Both the position numbers and the translations under genes were made by a program. Below, one piece after another: positions 36,201 to 48,725 of a stretch of DNA of 64,000 bases. The notes below the pieces were generated by a model. That model saw only the letters and a program-made list of their open reading frames with translations. It was not told where the DNA came from and ran no database searches. The stretch is from Chrysoperla carnea (taxonomy: Eukaryota > Arthropoda > Insecta > Neuroptera > Chrysopidae): the NCBI RefSeq assembly GCF_905475395.1, contig NC_058341.1, positions 35,417,501-35,481,500 on the forward strand, read 5' to 3'. Each line of letters opens with the position of its first letter. Within the stretch, counting starts at the first letter, position 1.

Positions 36201-39200
36201 AAAATGTAAATTTTGCCCAAAAGTAAAGTACCTCTTTTTTACACAATCTTCAATATTTATTGAAAAAAGTTGTTCCTAATTGAAAATGAAGGTCAGATCC
36301 ATTATTATCCATCTACCATGAAAAAACAGATATTGTATATTTTTATAGCTTTTCCAGATTAAATATCGACTTGTATACAAATTGATACTACACAGAATTT
36401 ATCAGTGTATCCTATAATTAAATGTCGATTTGTATAGAATTATCAATTCTAATACTGAAAAGGTGGTACCAACTTCGTTGAGGTGTCGATCGAAGCATAC
36501 AGATACGGTAATATTATCCAAACAGAATTTCGTAACATTTGATCCAGTTTTTTTATTATTACTATTGTTTTTTTAATAACTTTTTCTTATACAATGGGAA
36601 GTTATTCTTGTGCATCTGAAGGTTCATACCAGATCCACCTCAGGGCTTGTTTTATTTTGTGTTTTAGTTAATGCACATCTTTTTATCACGAATAACTTTT
36701 TTACATAAAACAAATAACAAAATAGGTATCTTTTTCTATATGGTACTAAATTAATTAGACACACTTTATAAATTATTTTAAGCATCGACCAGACCTTTAG
36801 ATTCATGGTAACTCTCATATTTAGCCCAAAAAGTGGCATCCATTGATAGAGACCCTCTAAAAATATTTCTAGTCAACTATGAGAATTTCCTTCAATTTAA
36901 AAAAATAACGATTAAACGATTGTTTTTTTCTTGTTACTCAAATTAGATATTGAAGCCGATAAAAGATACGAAACTAACGTGATAAAGGGAATCAACAAAT
37001 TTCATATTTTAAAGCGAGGCAGGCTCTCAAAGCAAAAATATAAGTTTATCAAATTCTTAGCTTTTTTTGAATCCGTTTAAAATTTAAGTTGAATAACTAA
37101 CTCCTATATGATATCAAGCACTTCATTTTTGTATTGACATAGATGGCATTCAGATTTAAGAGACAATTTTGAAATGAAAGTTATCAGAGTATGCCAGAAA
37201 TGTTCATGGGACGAATTTTAGTAACGATTATTGAATTTTTCGTATAAATTATTTATTTGAAAAAGTTTTATAATGAATATTCGTCAAGTATCGCCCCTAT
37301 CAATAAGAAATTTTAATAATTGATGCGAATGGAATCTCGAGCCACTTTTTGGACTAAATACCCATTTGTAATGAGTAACCGCAATACAGTATAAACTGTC
37401 AAAGCACCAACACAGATGAAAACTGTAAATACAAAACTCTCTGTGTTAATGAAAGTTTGTTTAGAAGATTATATAACGTTAGAGGAAAACGCTACGTATA
37501 TCAAAATATTGACGTCGATGTATCCCACCTCCAGTTTGATTTTTCACCATTAATTCAACTTCTTTTGTAAATACACTTAGATGAGAGAGGATAAATCGGG
37601 GACAAAAAACGCAATGGTTTTTGTCTTAAATGGGTTTTTTCGAACAAAATATATCGTTTTTCTATGCAGATTAAATATGCTTTATTTTTACGAACTAATA
37701 ATTTTTCCTCATAAAATCCAAAAAATGGTATCACAACTAGATATAAATGTAATTGGAAGAATGGAAATGGAATTGGAGATATAAATGTAAGTGGAATATA
37801 AAAATATATTACAACTTTATTTTTTGCAACCAATCACTTTTTACAATGGTAAGCATTCGAACAATTGAGGGAGAAAATATTTAAAGTGTTAAGGAAAAAA
37901 TAGTTTAAAAAACCCATCAAACGAAGAAAAAAAAAATTTTTATTGTATTTCGAATTATATCGTATATAAAAATGATTTGAAGTTAATAGGAAAAAAATCG
38001 ACTATGCATGGAGTTTAACGATTGCACCAATGGTTCCATAGCATACGCTGAAAAAATTACTTAAATGTTATTTAAAATAAATCAGGCATAAAAGGTTGTG
38101 TTTTTCAGAATGGTTTCAATTACTGATTTGGATAATCACTTTGGACAATCAGATATTCTTTGTTTTACTTCTGAAAATCGAACGACTTCAAAACTTTTTT
38201 AAAAGATTGTGTTAGGTTTTCATAATGATTAGATTGAAACAACCGATTGAGACTATTGTTCAAACATCAAATATTATTCTCTTTTTCAAGAAATTTTTGG
38301 AAGGTTCCAAACTTTCTAGAACATTCTGTTAACACTTATGATTCCCCCCAAAAATATTCGAAACTATTTGAGACTTATCATAAATATTCAATAGGTTAAG
38401 ACATATTGATTGCTTATTGAACAAAGTAAAAATTTCACCAACGAGAATTCTTCACCACAATTAAATTGCGATATTTGAGTATCTATCTCATACTATAACT
38501 AGCATGTTGTTGCAAAAAAACAGACAATTATTCAATTGATGGTAAAACGTATCGAGGTAGAAACGAGGTACTAGAACTAGAAGAAGGATATAAGCATTAA
38601 GTACAATTTTCGATATAATTATATCACTCCAATCAACAATATGTTTCAAGTACGAACTAGTTATAAACACAATCCGAAACTTGAAAATAATTTTGAAATT
38701 GGTTAGTAATTCAAAAGGCCAAATAGGCTTTTATATAATTCACAACTAGGTACTTGATTTGACTTAATGCTTTAAATGCATTAAAGGCAGATACATTATA
38801 TTACCAGATCATTTCAAATATATACGATGTGTCTTTTCGAATGTATTTTAAGAAATAGCTGTAAATTTTTATTTAAAACACAATTTTCGGTTTAAAAATT
38901 TATTGATAGGAAAATTACTGATAGAACATGGCAATTGAGGAGAAATACGGAATCAAAAAAATTTAATGAATACATTTTACAAACCTCTCATTTGACTTTT
39001 CGTTACACCTGGATGACGTACACTGATTGAATCACTTCGTGTTTGATGTCCACCAGGATGACATGAATCGACTGTTAATAATCCATGACTTTGTGGTTCA
39101 TTTATTGTTATTTGTTGTAAATTTAGTGATATTTCATTTGTAGTTGAAGAACCTGTTTGACGTTGTGCATCTGTACCATCGCTTGTGGGTGATGATTTTG

Positions 39201-39234
39201 GGTCAGACACCCCAGGTTGATTGGTTTGGCGAGT
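33287..39234 (-). CDS. calmodulin-like EF-hand protein with N-terminal extension, gene B (5' end missing)
   Basis: Minus-strand exons are 38985-39234, 34206-34349, 33748-33954, 33623-33679 and 33287-33378 (TAA), 249 residues without the first exon. The exon sizes 144, 207 and 57 and all intron phases are identical to gene A, so the two are tandem duplicates. The N-terminal part ([15 protein letters not shown] onward) is Ser/Thr/Gln-rich. It shares short motifs with gene A: NEPQ..GLLTVD against DEPQ..GLITAD, and GVTKSQMRG against GVTKKQMKG. EF1, EF2 and EF4 loops are canonical (D-x-D-G-D-G...E). EF3 is [12 protein letters not shown], degenerate in the same positions as gene A. The C-terminal tail is acidic (EDEDEE) and longer. 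The exon at 39234 opens in phase 0 after a clean cag acceptor and has no ATG upstream in the exon, so a short start exon lies further up. The 4.6-kb second intron shows no other coding exon. Confidence 0.85.
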
Positions 39235-41228
39235 CTGAAATACAATGTAAGTTTTAAAATTAATGCAATTTCAAATATTTTCTGATATTAATCACAAAAA
39301 TTATACTGCAATATGCTCTCAAATGACATCAAGAGACTCTAAAATTCAAAAGTTAATCTAGGATAAGTTAATCCTATTTTTCACTAGAATGATTGAAGGC
39401 GTGAGTGGAATGACTTTGCTCTTAAAAATCCGCTTTCAATTGGAAAAGTTTATCTTAATATATTTCCAGTTTATCTTATTATCTGACCATTTCAATAATA
39501 TGTGTGTATCACTTAAATATTATTTAGCTATCAAGCGCTCACATGCACTTGCGTATACACAGGCATCAATCTAAAAGTGGTATTAATACATTGTCGTGAC
39601 CAGTAAACGTAAAGATACGATGAAAATTTCGATTTGCAATTTCAGACCTATTGCAAGGACTTTTCTATACTGTTAATAACAAAAGCAGACATAACAACTT
39701 TATGAACATTTTACCTGTGAGCTTGTATAATAAAGATGTAAACTATAAATCTCATTTAGGATAAAACACGTACTTAAAGCATAATATATCCATTTAGATA
39801 ATGTAATGTATGCATATCATGGATGAAAAATATACAGGAGGACTCTAAAACGTAGAGACGTAATCACACCTCAAACTAGATTTAGCTAATCTAATCCTAG
39901 TATTCATACTCAGAGCTCTAAAATTGAAATATTGAAAAACACTTTGTGAATACCTGAAACGAAGTGTTAGGTGTTGTTGGAATTTGTATTATGGAAAAAT
40001 TGTTTTGTCACACTCTCAAAATCCATTTAAAAATCAAGATAAATGTATCATTGGCTCATTGGCGTGAGATGTGGGGGTCTTAGTATTCCTTAATGACAAA
40101 TTTTTTGAAGAATAAGATACAGAACAATATTTCTTCTCTATTAAGAGTATTGAGTTCAAAGCGAAGTATCTTAAAAAGTCTTCGGATTATACTTTAAATT
40201 TAAACTGACAAGAGACATAAAACCATTTTAAATATTTAAAATTGTCCAATAAAATTTGAACTAACATCAAATCGGAAGCCCGGATTTTTTTTATGTAAAC
40301 GCGTTTTGACAAATATAAAGTATACATAGCTAAGAAATATTGAATTATATTGAGAGTGTAGAAAAATATTAAAAACTATTCCCAAAATTGCTTTTTTGAA
40401 AGTATCTCGAAAATATACAAAGGTATAGGAAAAAGTTTTAAATAAAAAATAGACATAAAAATTTTCTATATAATCATTTATAATGACTTTTGCCGCATTT
40501 GTGATAGAAACCAAGATATTTGCAATATACAAATCTAATTTATTGCTGTCTAGTTTATTGACCTAATTTTTGCACTTTTGGCAATGGAGTTTTAATAAAC
40601 TGGCAAAATCACAACCGTTTTGCTATTAAATAAATATAAAACGCAAACGTCACGTTAGGCGCTTAGAACTTGTAAGCTGTTATAAAATTGATAGATTCCA
40701 TATACCAAATATTAAAATATGAAACACACCATTATCGAATCTATTGTCAAAACGACAAAGATATAGAATTCATTTTCTCCTTAAGAACACCGATTAATAT
40801 ATTATCGATATGCTCCATAAAGCCGATTGGCTAAGTGTATTGATAATGTACGGTGGAAAACCTAGGCGTTTATATGTAAATGTATAATATAAATATTTCT
40901 GTCGATTTGTCGAATAATAAACGAAAGATATTACAAATCGTTAAAATAATATTATATTTTCGCAAGTTACCTCGTATTATCAGGTGAATAACTAAAACAT
41001 ACTCATTAATTTAATTGTCGTTTCTCGGATAACAATATTCCAAGCAGAAATTGATGGAATGTTGTATGTACTAGGTATAATAATGTTGATATATAAACTG
41101 TACTAGCTGTATCCTGCCACGCTTCGCTGTGGAACATTATGGTAGCATATAAATAGAAGAAGTATCTGAGATTTTTATGAAATTTGATAAACCCCCGATA
41201 AGCGAGTTTTTTAATGTACACATCCTAC
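39235..41228. other. region upstream of calmodulin-like gene B
   Basis: The missing first exon of gene B should lie here or beyond. Phase-0 ATG|GT candidates on the minus strand (for example near 40728) have weak donors, so I do not call one. Confidence 0.4.
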
Positions 41229-41433
41229 CAGGGGCGGATTTATGCGTAGGCAAAGTAGGCCTGTGCCTACGGCGGCAAAAAAAATGGGTAAGCAATTTTT
41301 TTCAATTTTAGTCAGTTTTGCGTGAATATTAAATATTTTTTAATTTCCAAATAAATAAAACAGATTTTTGTTTATAAAAAAGGCGGCACTTCGATGCCTG
41401 CCTATGGGCGGTAAATTCGTAAATCCGTTCCTG
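41229..41433. mobile_element. hAT-type MITE with 8-bp target duplication
   Basis: The element starts CAGGGGCGGATTTATGCG and ends TTCGTAAATCCGTTCCTG, giving imperfect terminal inverted repeats (CAGGGGCGGATTTA against CAGGAACGGATTTA). It is bracketed by the perfect direct repeat CATCCTAC at 41221-41228 and 41434-41441. An 8-bp duplication and CAG...CTG ends are the hallmark of the hAT superfamily. At 205 bp it has no transposase and is non-autonomous. Confidence 0.85.
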
Positions 41434-42551
41434 CATCCTACTCTTTTATTTGGTACCAGATTTGGATATATTTGAAAATATTCGATCATTCATCCCCACT
41501 ATCACCCCTCCGCCCATATCTCCTTGCGGAATAACAGTTTTGAAATTTACACGTCATGCACTTTCAGGTCAAACTTCAGAACTTTTTAAGTTTTACTTTC
41601 TTTTAAAAATACTCAAAACGAGTCATCAGTTAAAACTTTCAATTTCGTTTTCTCGAAAAATAATACATAAAACTGTACCTATAGAACCATTTTTATAAAA
41701 AATTTTGTTAATGGCAACAATTTTTTGGAAATGATTACAATACAATTAGCATGGCTTCGAGTGGTTCTGGAACAACATTTAAAAACAAATAATAATCTGG
41801 ATAGTTGGATTATGGCCTGATAGAAATTCTAACCTACAACATATTACGTTTCGCTTATACACGTAAATGTATTAGATTACACATATTCGTTATGTGTTTT
41901 CGACATTATATCATAATTTGTACAATAAGTGAAAAGTTCAAAGTTCACCGAAAAGTATGCTAGTATTTCTCTGGCATTATTATATTTAACTCAATCTACA
42001 AATATTTGAAATATCGTACGTTTTACCTTTCTACTAACCAAATTTATTTATTATTCTTGAAATTAATAACACAGATTTATCAAAAAAGCAATTATTCATT
42101 TAAAACAATCATTATTAAATATTTAATGGTGGATTAAAACCTTTTTTACACTCTTCACTCCTCGTCCTTTGATCAAATATTATTATAAAACAGGAAACTT
42201 TATAGTACAGGAATTTAAGTTTAACATCTATTTTGAAAAAAAGGCATTTTTTAAACCAAGTACAATATCATAATAGGAAAAAAATGTTGTGATCCTAGAT
42301 GATGGAAGCTACCAAATGGTTGCAAAGCACAGATTGATACTGATATACTCCAACATATACCTAGACCATAGGTTTCCAACCGTCAACAAATAAGGCGATC
42401 AAAGCGAGCAATAAAAATTAAGTGAAAATTGATGGAGCTTTTCTGGAAAGACTTTCACAGCCATATTTGGTCTTATAAAGTTCAACAAATAATTAAGTTA
42501 AGCCCTACTTATTTTAGTCAGTGAAATAAACTTAAGAATAATTTTTGGCTT

Positions 42552-42557
42552 TTTATT
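42552..42557 (-). terminator. poly(A) signal of the Aurora kinase gene
   Basis: TTTATT on the plus strand reads AATAAA on the minus strand, about 45 nt past the stop codon. Confidence 0.55.
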
Positions 42558-42599
42558 GCAAAAGATACTTCAATCATACACAACGGTCTAAAAATATTT

Positions 42600-44621
42600 T
42601 TATTTCTTTCCGCTACAATTCGGTATCTCTTCGCTCCCTTTACTTCCTTGTCCCTCAATCTTCACATCAGGGACCTCTCGTTTATTTTCAACAATCCAAT
42701 AATGACGCATGACTAATGGTAACCTCAAACGTTTTTTTGGGTCCAATACCAATAAACTATTAATTAAATCTCGTGCACCAGGCTTTACGAATTCTGGATA
42801 CTTAAATGCAACCGCAACAATACGTCTATATGTTTCATCCGTTGACTGGGTTTCAAAAGGTGGTTTTCCAACTAAAAATTCGTAGCATAAAACACCTAAA
42901 GCCCAATTATCCACAGCCGAATCGTACGATTTATGATTAACAATTTCTGGTGGTAAATAATCCAATGTACCACACAGTGTTGTACGTTCCCGGCTGCATG
43001 ACCGTATCGACCAGCCAAAATCAGCTAACTTCACATTACCATCATAAGTTAGCAATAAATTTTCTGGTTTAATGTCGCGATGTATAACATGATTCAGATG
43101 ACAATAGTGCAATGCATCTGCAACTTGATAGGTGTACTTAGCTGCGAAATGGTCGTTTAAACGTTGTATAGCTGATCGTTGTATTATACCTAATCCAGGA
43201 ATTTAATTTATATTCTCTGGTTAATTACATAAATTTTATGGCATCATGATTTCTTGGGTACAATTGGAGAAAAATTGCAAATTATTCCATGCAAACTTCC
43301 ATCTCTCTTTTGTATGTTTTCTAATTGAAACAAAAAACTAAACAACTAAAAGCAAATTTAAGACCCATTTTTTAGGTCCTACGGATCCAAAACCTTGCAA
43401 ATGTTGCTTATATACGATCTCGATCTCAATTTTTACGTCCTTAGCAAGCTGTTAAAATTTCAGTTTGATATCTCTTTTCGTTTTTGAGTTATAGGTGGTC
43501 ATAAAATCACCTAATTAGTCCATTTCCTTCTGTTTCTGTCTGTCTGCCTGCCTGTCTGTGTGTCCGTCTGACAACACGTTCTGACAACACGTTAACTCAA
43601 AAACGAAAAAAAATATCAAATTGCAATTTTTACAGCGTGCTCAGGACGTAAAAAGTGAGGTCGAGCTCGTAAACGAGCAGCATTGGCCAATATGGTCTTG
43701 GGTCGGTAGGACCCATCATGTAAACCGTTAGAGATAGAACAAAAGTTTAAATGTAAGAAATGTTCCTAATAAAAAAATAAACAACTTTTGTTTAAAACAT
43801 TTCTTGAAAAACATCACTGTTTTCCCGTGAGGGCGCAAATAAAGTTCGAACATTGTATAGTATGTATTATATGGGAATATCAGTTATGTATGTGTAACAT
43901 GTATGTATGACTGGCTATCTCTCTTTACTTACATGACGTGACAAAACAAATAATTCCGTAATCAAGACTGTCTATAGATGGTATTTTAACAATTAACTCA
44001 GTCAATTGTTTGTTTTCACTTGTTTGGTTACTATATTCTACTATTTTCATACATTTTTGGTCAACGTTATAAAATAAACGTATAACGTACCTTCATAAAA
44101 CGAAGTCACTCCTAAAAAAGTCTGATTTTTATTACCATATGTCTAAAAATCATGATGCCACATAGGGCGATATAAAATCTAAGTTTACTAAACCAACCGT
44201 ACAGTTCTCCATAAGCTGCAAACTGTAATACCAAATAAATACGTCGTTCGTCATGAAACCATGTATAGATTGGCAGTATATTTGGATGGCTTAGATGCGA
44301 TTGTATTTCAATTTCTCTTAGAACTTGTTTTTCAAATTTACATTTTATTAGTTCTGATTTGAATAATATTTTTAATGTACAGATAAATTTACTTCGTTTT
44401 TCACGTACTAAAAATACTCGACCAAATTTTCCAGAACCAAGTCTTTTACCAATTTCAAAATCATTTAATGACCACAAATATGGTTTACCATATGCAGGAT
44501 GATTAACAATATCTCTGATTAGGCCAACCATTTCTGATTTTGATTCATCATGAATTTGGGCCTCAAGAGCTATTAAATTATTGGAACCTAATTTTTTTCT
44601 TTCTTCTTCAGTGAAATTCAT
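42600..44621 (-). CDS. Aurora-family serine/threonine kinase (Aurora B-like)
   Basis: Two exons, 44198-44621 and 42600-43189, joined through GELY-G give 337 aa. The N-terminal region is short, ending HPAYGKPYLWSLNDFEIGK, with no long Aurora A-type extension. Kinase landmarks in order are GSGKFGRVFLVREK (glycine loop), TLKIL (ATP lysine), LREIEIQSHLSHPNI (alphaC Glu), LVLQFAAYGELY (hinge), HRDIKPENLLL (catalytic loop), DFGWSIRSCSRERTTLCGT (DFG and Aurora activation-loop Thr), LDYLPPEIV, and LGVLCYEFLVGKPPFE, which is near-identical to Aurora kinases. The alphaF motif is DNWALG instead of the usual DLWSLG. All catalytic residues are present, so an active mitotic kinase (chromosomal passenger complex) is likely. 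The tail after the kinase domain (about 25 residues, ending CSGKK) is polar. A diverged paralogue cannot be excluded. Confidence 0.88.
43372..43716. mobile_element. fold-back element in the Aurora intron
   Basis: The left arm 43375-43492 (GGTCCTACGGATCC...TTCGTTTTTGAGTTA) pairs imperfectly with the right arm 43593-43713 (TAACTCAAAAACG...GGTCGGTAGGACC), about 120 nt each. The spacer contains a degenerate TCTG/CCTG microsatellite (about 43541-43570) and a duplicated TCTGACAACACGTT. The whole element lies inside the 1-kb intron 43190-44197, so it would be transcribed with the kinase. Confidence 0.7.
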
Positions 44622-44924
44622 ATTACCTATAATCTCTCTGTTTTGTTTATTGAATCAAGACATTTAAAAATTTCACTATTTCATTGTTTGAGAATATTTT
44701 CCTGGGTTACCTTTGACAATTCCTATCAATATAACCGTTGACTAACTGATTTTAAATATTTTTTTGAAAAAAATAGAATCGACTTAAAAAAATGTAGGAA
44801 ATATTAAGTTTTAAAAAAATTTTAAAAATATGCTTTATTGAATCTAAAACTGGATAATTTTGTCTCACTAAGTTAAAAATTGTGTTCTCTTTGGGTATCA
44901 AACTAGAATTTAAAAAATCTAATA

Positions 44925-45003
44925 GTTGGATGGATTTCGATCTCACGACCTTCCGCATGAGCAGCGGTCACAATCGCCACCACACCATCTAACCGTTATA
45001 TTA
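44925..45003 (-). repeat. tRNA-derived SINE head
   Basis: On the minus strand GGTTAGATGGTGTGGTGG resembles an A box and GGTCGTGAGATCGAAATCC (plus 44932-44950) a B box, with TGCTCATGCGG between them where an anticodon arm would sit. The spacing is tRNA-like, but the cloverleaf is not intact. The downstream minus-strand sequence is AT-rich and unassigned. Confidence 0.5.
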
Positions 45004-46238
45004 CGAAAATTTCGAGATAATATTATTAAAGTAATAGAGATCAGAATATCGTTCGTTTTTCCTGGTGATTTTAATGAAGATACTAGGGTAAAGTTAATAA
45101 ATTACTGCATTGTCATCGGTCCTTGATACGAGTACAAATATTTAAGCCAATCGGACGTCTTCAAGTTGGGGAAAATTACATCCCAAAATTCCATTTCATT
45201 CATTTCATACATATATACAAACCACCCAGATAAAGCTAATACAAGCGTGTTAAAAACATTTCTATCAATAATTTGTTGGTCAGCTAATTCTTTTAAAGTC
45301 TATGCCCTTAGCTAAAAAGGGATTCATTGACAATAAATAATGTTAACAAAAAAAATTTGATAGTTACGATAAATAAAACAGGTGAAGATGATTCATGGCA
45401 AATTAGGATGTGATTTATGGTAAATTATGATCTAATACTATGTATCATGAATTGGTAAAATGTTAATACGGTTTTTTTATCGCTGTTTATATTATATAAT
45501 ATTTTACAAATATTTAATTTAAGATAGGTATTTTACAAATTACAATATTTTTTATAATCTATCCTTCTTTTTATTAATCATCTACAAAGACCCAGTTTGC
45601 GCCTGTTGTCTTAGGGCTACTTTCAGTTTGTCAGGTATGGCAAAATGATTCCCCCCAGAGAAAATTTGTCCTTAATAGTCGACAAGGCCAGCTAATAATG
45701 ATAATTTGAAGGCTCTGACTGGCTCTTGATACATTTTTGTCTACATGTAAAGATAAAAAGTTTTAAATATACTCCTAAACTTTATTTTATATAGTTTTGC
45801 ATTATAATTCTTCACAGGAGTAAAAATGTTTTAGATATAGCTTTTAATTATAAAATACTTTTCTTTGTTTTTAATAATACATGATAAAAGCCGTACGTAC
45901 AATATTATATTGTCTTTATCGTTTGCTGAAGGCAACGATTATATAACTTTCCAAGTCTACACAATGTTAATGTTAAAATAAAATTGTTAATTTTAATAAT
46001 ATTAAATTTTAATTTAAATTCCTGATTCCTGGACTGTTCAATATTCTAAAAATTTCTTATTATTATCTATATCAAAAATTTAGTTGATTAGAACCACTTA
46101 GAATTTTTAAAAAGATTTCCAAGAGGTCGCCATTGTATGGCTGACCTAAATATGTCAATTTTCTCACTAAGAAAGCAGACGAGAAGATGATATCGTTGTA
46201 AAAACTCCTGCAGTGTTAGGAGTATTTTTCGTCAAATT

Positions 46239-46642
46239 GACACAGCAGTTTAGATGCCGAAAGCAGTCTGTTTCTCAAGCGATAATAGGTTTTTTTTTCA
46301 TTTTACAGATCAGATGAGGCGAGAAAGAAAATATGACCGCCTCGTTTCATGTAGCGGCTATTTTGATTGTCATTCTTTGAGCGTGGTTACTCATGCCTTA
46401 ATTTATCTTCTCTTTTTTAAGCAGTAAATCAATTCCTACTCCAATTTATTGTTATTAATAAACATAGCAGCATGTATATTCCGAAAAATATTATTCTCCT
46501 TCAACAGGCCATAACAAATATAATTAGGCAGTTTTCCCACGCTCAAAGAATGGCGACCATGTCATCTCACCTGTTCTTTAAGCTAGAAAGTCCTATTATT
46601 GGTGTAAAAACAGACTACCCTCTGCATCTAAACTGCTGTGTC
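46239..46642. mobile_element. non-coding element with about 110-150-nt inverted arms
   Basis: GACACAGCAGTTTAGATGC at the left end is exactly reverse-complementary to GCATCTAAACTGCTGTGTC at the right end. AGTCTGTTT, ATAATAGG and CATTCTTTGAGCGTGG also recur in mirrored order inside the arms. This is a degenerate fold-back or MITE of about 400 bp. Confidence 0.6.
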
Positions 46643-46901
46643 TGATTAAAATTAAAAAAGTTATTGCATTTATTTAGAAGTCCAAACTCTCTTTACACTT
46701 TTGGACAGTTTTCTTTCAACTCGTTTCAAAATTTGCATTCTCGCAACAATGTTCTTATGTTCGTGAAGTTTGTCTACTTCTCATTTCTCAATAAGTTCTT
46801 TTGTAATTCACTTGATATATGAAATGATTATAAAAGTTTATGTGAAAATTGGAAATATGTTGTGGCGAATCTAAGGCCTTTCATTCATAGATGGATTGAT
46901 A

Positions 46902-46951
46902 CGCTGAAAACTCACCAGTTCAATCATCAATCACCCCGTGAGTTTTCAGCG
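46902..46951. repeat. 14-bp perfect stem hairpin
   Basis: CGCTGAAAACTCAC faces GTGAGTTTTCAGCG across a loop of about 22 nt. Confidence 0.6.
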
Positions 46952-48234
46952 GTATTTAAATCAGAAATCACACTGACATGAGTCAATATGCATGCAAGTG
47001 TGTGTGTACTACGACAGATTAGTATTTACACAAAGATTGTGAAGACAATTTCCGCAAATACGCTTTTTCATTTAAAATGATTTAGCAAAGAAAATCTTCC
47101 AGAGAAATTCCTGGTTTTTTACATAAACTTAACTTCACATCGTTTTGCTTCAATTACCCCAATATAAAAAAAATTTTTGACTTTTGTTTTAAGCAAATGT
47201 AATTTTTAAATCATTTGTACATAAAAAATTATTAAACGATACACACTATGGCATGGGTATCAATAAGTTTTCGATACAACCACCACTGAATATGTAAACA
47301 TTAACAGCATTGTCATATTTATTAGAATATAATTATATCAGTAAAATTATTACATGCTTTAATAAAAATGACAGAAAGTAATAATAATATTCTTACCATT
47401 AGATCCTTAATTTGAGTCACCAAAGGCGAGCTCGAAAAAAAATTATTAACGGCAGAAAAAATTTTTCCTTCGAGCTTGGCAATTTTGACAAAAATTTGAT
47501 GAAAACTGAGACACAATTGTTCAAAATCACTTTATTTTTATAAAATAAAAACAAATAAAGAAAAATATATACTATGTTAATTACGTTTGTGTTTTTACTA
47601 TTGCATAAGTTGATGACAAAATGAATTATGTTTCCAAGACGTTATACTGATTTTCACTGAATAAAAAGGTATGTCGAAGGTGTTAATATCTACTAATAAT
47701 AAACAATAATAAAAATAATAAGTGTATCCTGACTAGGCGTATGTTTGAGGAGACGATCTAATCAACTATGATGTCTTATATGAAAACGGTACACGAATTT
47801 CACTGCAGCATCGCTAATCCATTCGGTTTGATATATAGTGTCTCTGTACACCTATAGGAGGGTTAGGACGGACGTTACGGCTTGTATAAATGTTTAGTTT
47901 GAGATTGCGCATTGGTTTTTATGGACGTGTGTTTGTGGAAGTGTGTACGTTCATGGTTTTCCCATTTATTTATTTATTTTTTTAGTGTGTGTATGTGCTC
48001 TATTCTGCAGATAGAAAATATTACAATTATTATTCGCTACTTGTATTATATATGTCTCTATAATTGAAATGAGCAATTTTAAGTTTATTATTTTGTATTT
48101 TGTTTTGTTACAAGAAAATATGGCAAATAAACTATTGTAATGGTACAAAAATAGTACTCTGGTCCCCAAAAGAACTTTAAAAAACATCCTTTTCGATCCA
48201 ATCCGATTCTTGGAAACTTAGTCGACTGTTTAGG

Positions 48235-48725
48235 GGCTACGATGTCGCTGAGTAACACATATACGCACAGATAAATACTTTAAACTTATAACACTCCTTC
48301 TTAAATAAATATCGAAGTGATGGCCCAAGACATGAGATGAGATGAAAAGGATACTTAGAGAGCTATCATTTTTTGGGACAAAAATTTGGAACTTGACTGT
48401 GTTCTTTTGAATGATTGTTTTGAATTACCTAATTATTTGACCATTTTACTTTTCGATTTCTGTGTTTAGCGAGGTTTATTTGACCATCATTTCCATAGTA
48501 ATTATTTATATGTTAAAATTATATGTCATGCATTTTCCAAACTGAATCGATTTTGAAAATCATCGCCAATTTTTAGTTTTTTCGGGTACCGTAAACTAAG
48601 CTAGCACTTGAAACATAGCTAAGAACACTTTCCGTTAAATTACCTTTCAAACGAAGACTCACACACATAGCGGTCAAACTTATAACACCCCTTTTTTTAG
48701 TTCGGGGGTTAACAAAATAATAAAA
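48235..48725 (+). repeat. two fragments of a dispersed repeat
   Basis: Two blocks share AACTTATAACAC near 48285 and 48678, the second continuing CCCTTTTTTTAGTTCGGGGGTTAA. The second block also contains ACTTGAAACATAGCTAAGAA, which recurs at 54776. The ends resemble a dispersed non-coding insect repeat I recognise by pattern only. Confidence 0.45.

Noticed and set aside
44926-45126. A plus-strand frame with an R/H/S/P-rich start
   Set aside because: It is the antisense reading of the tRNA-derived SINE relic.
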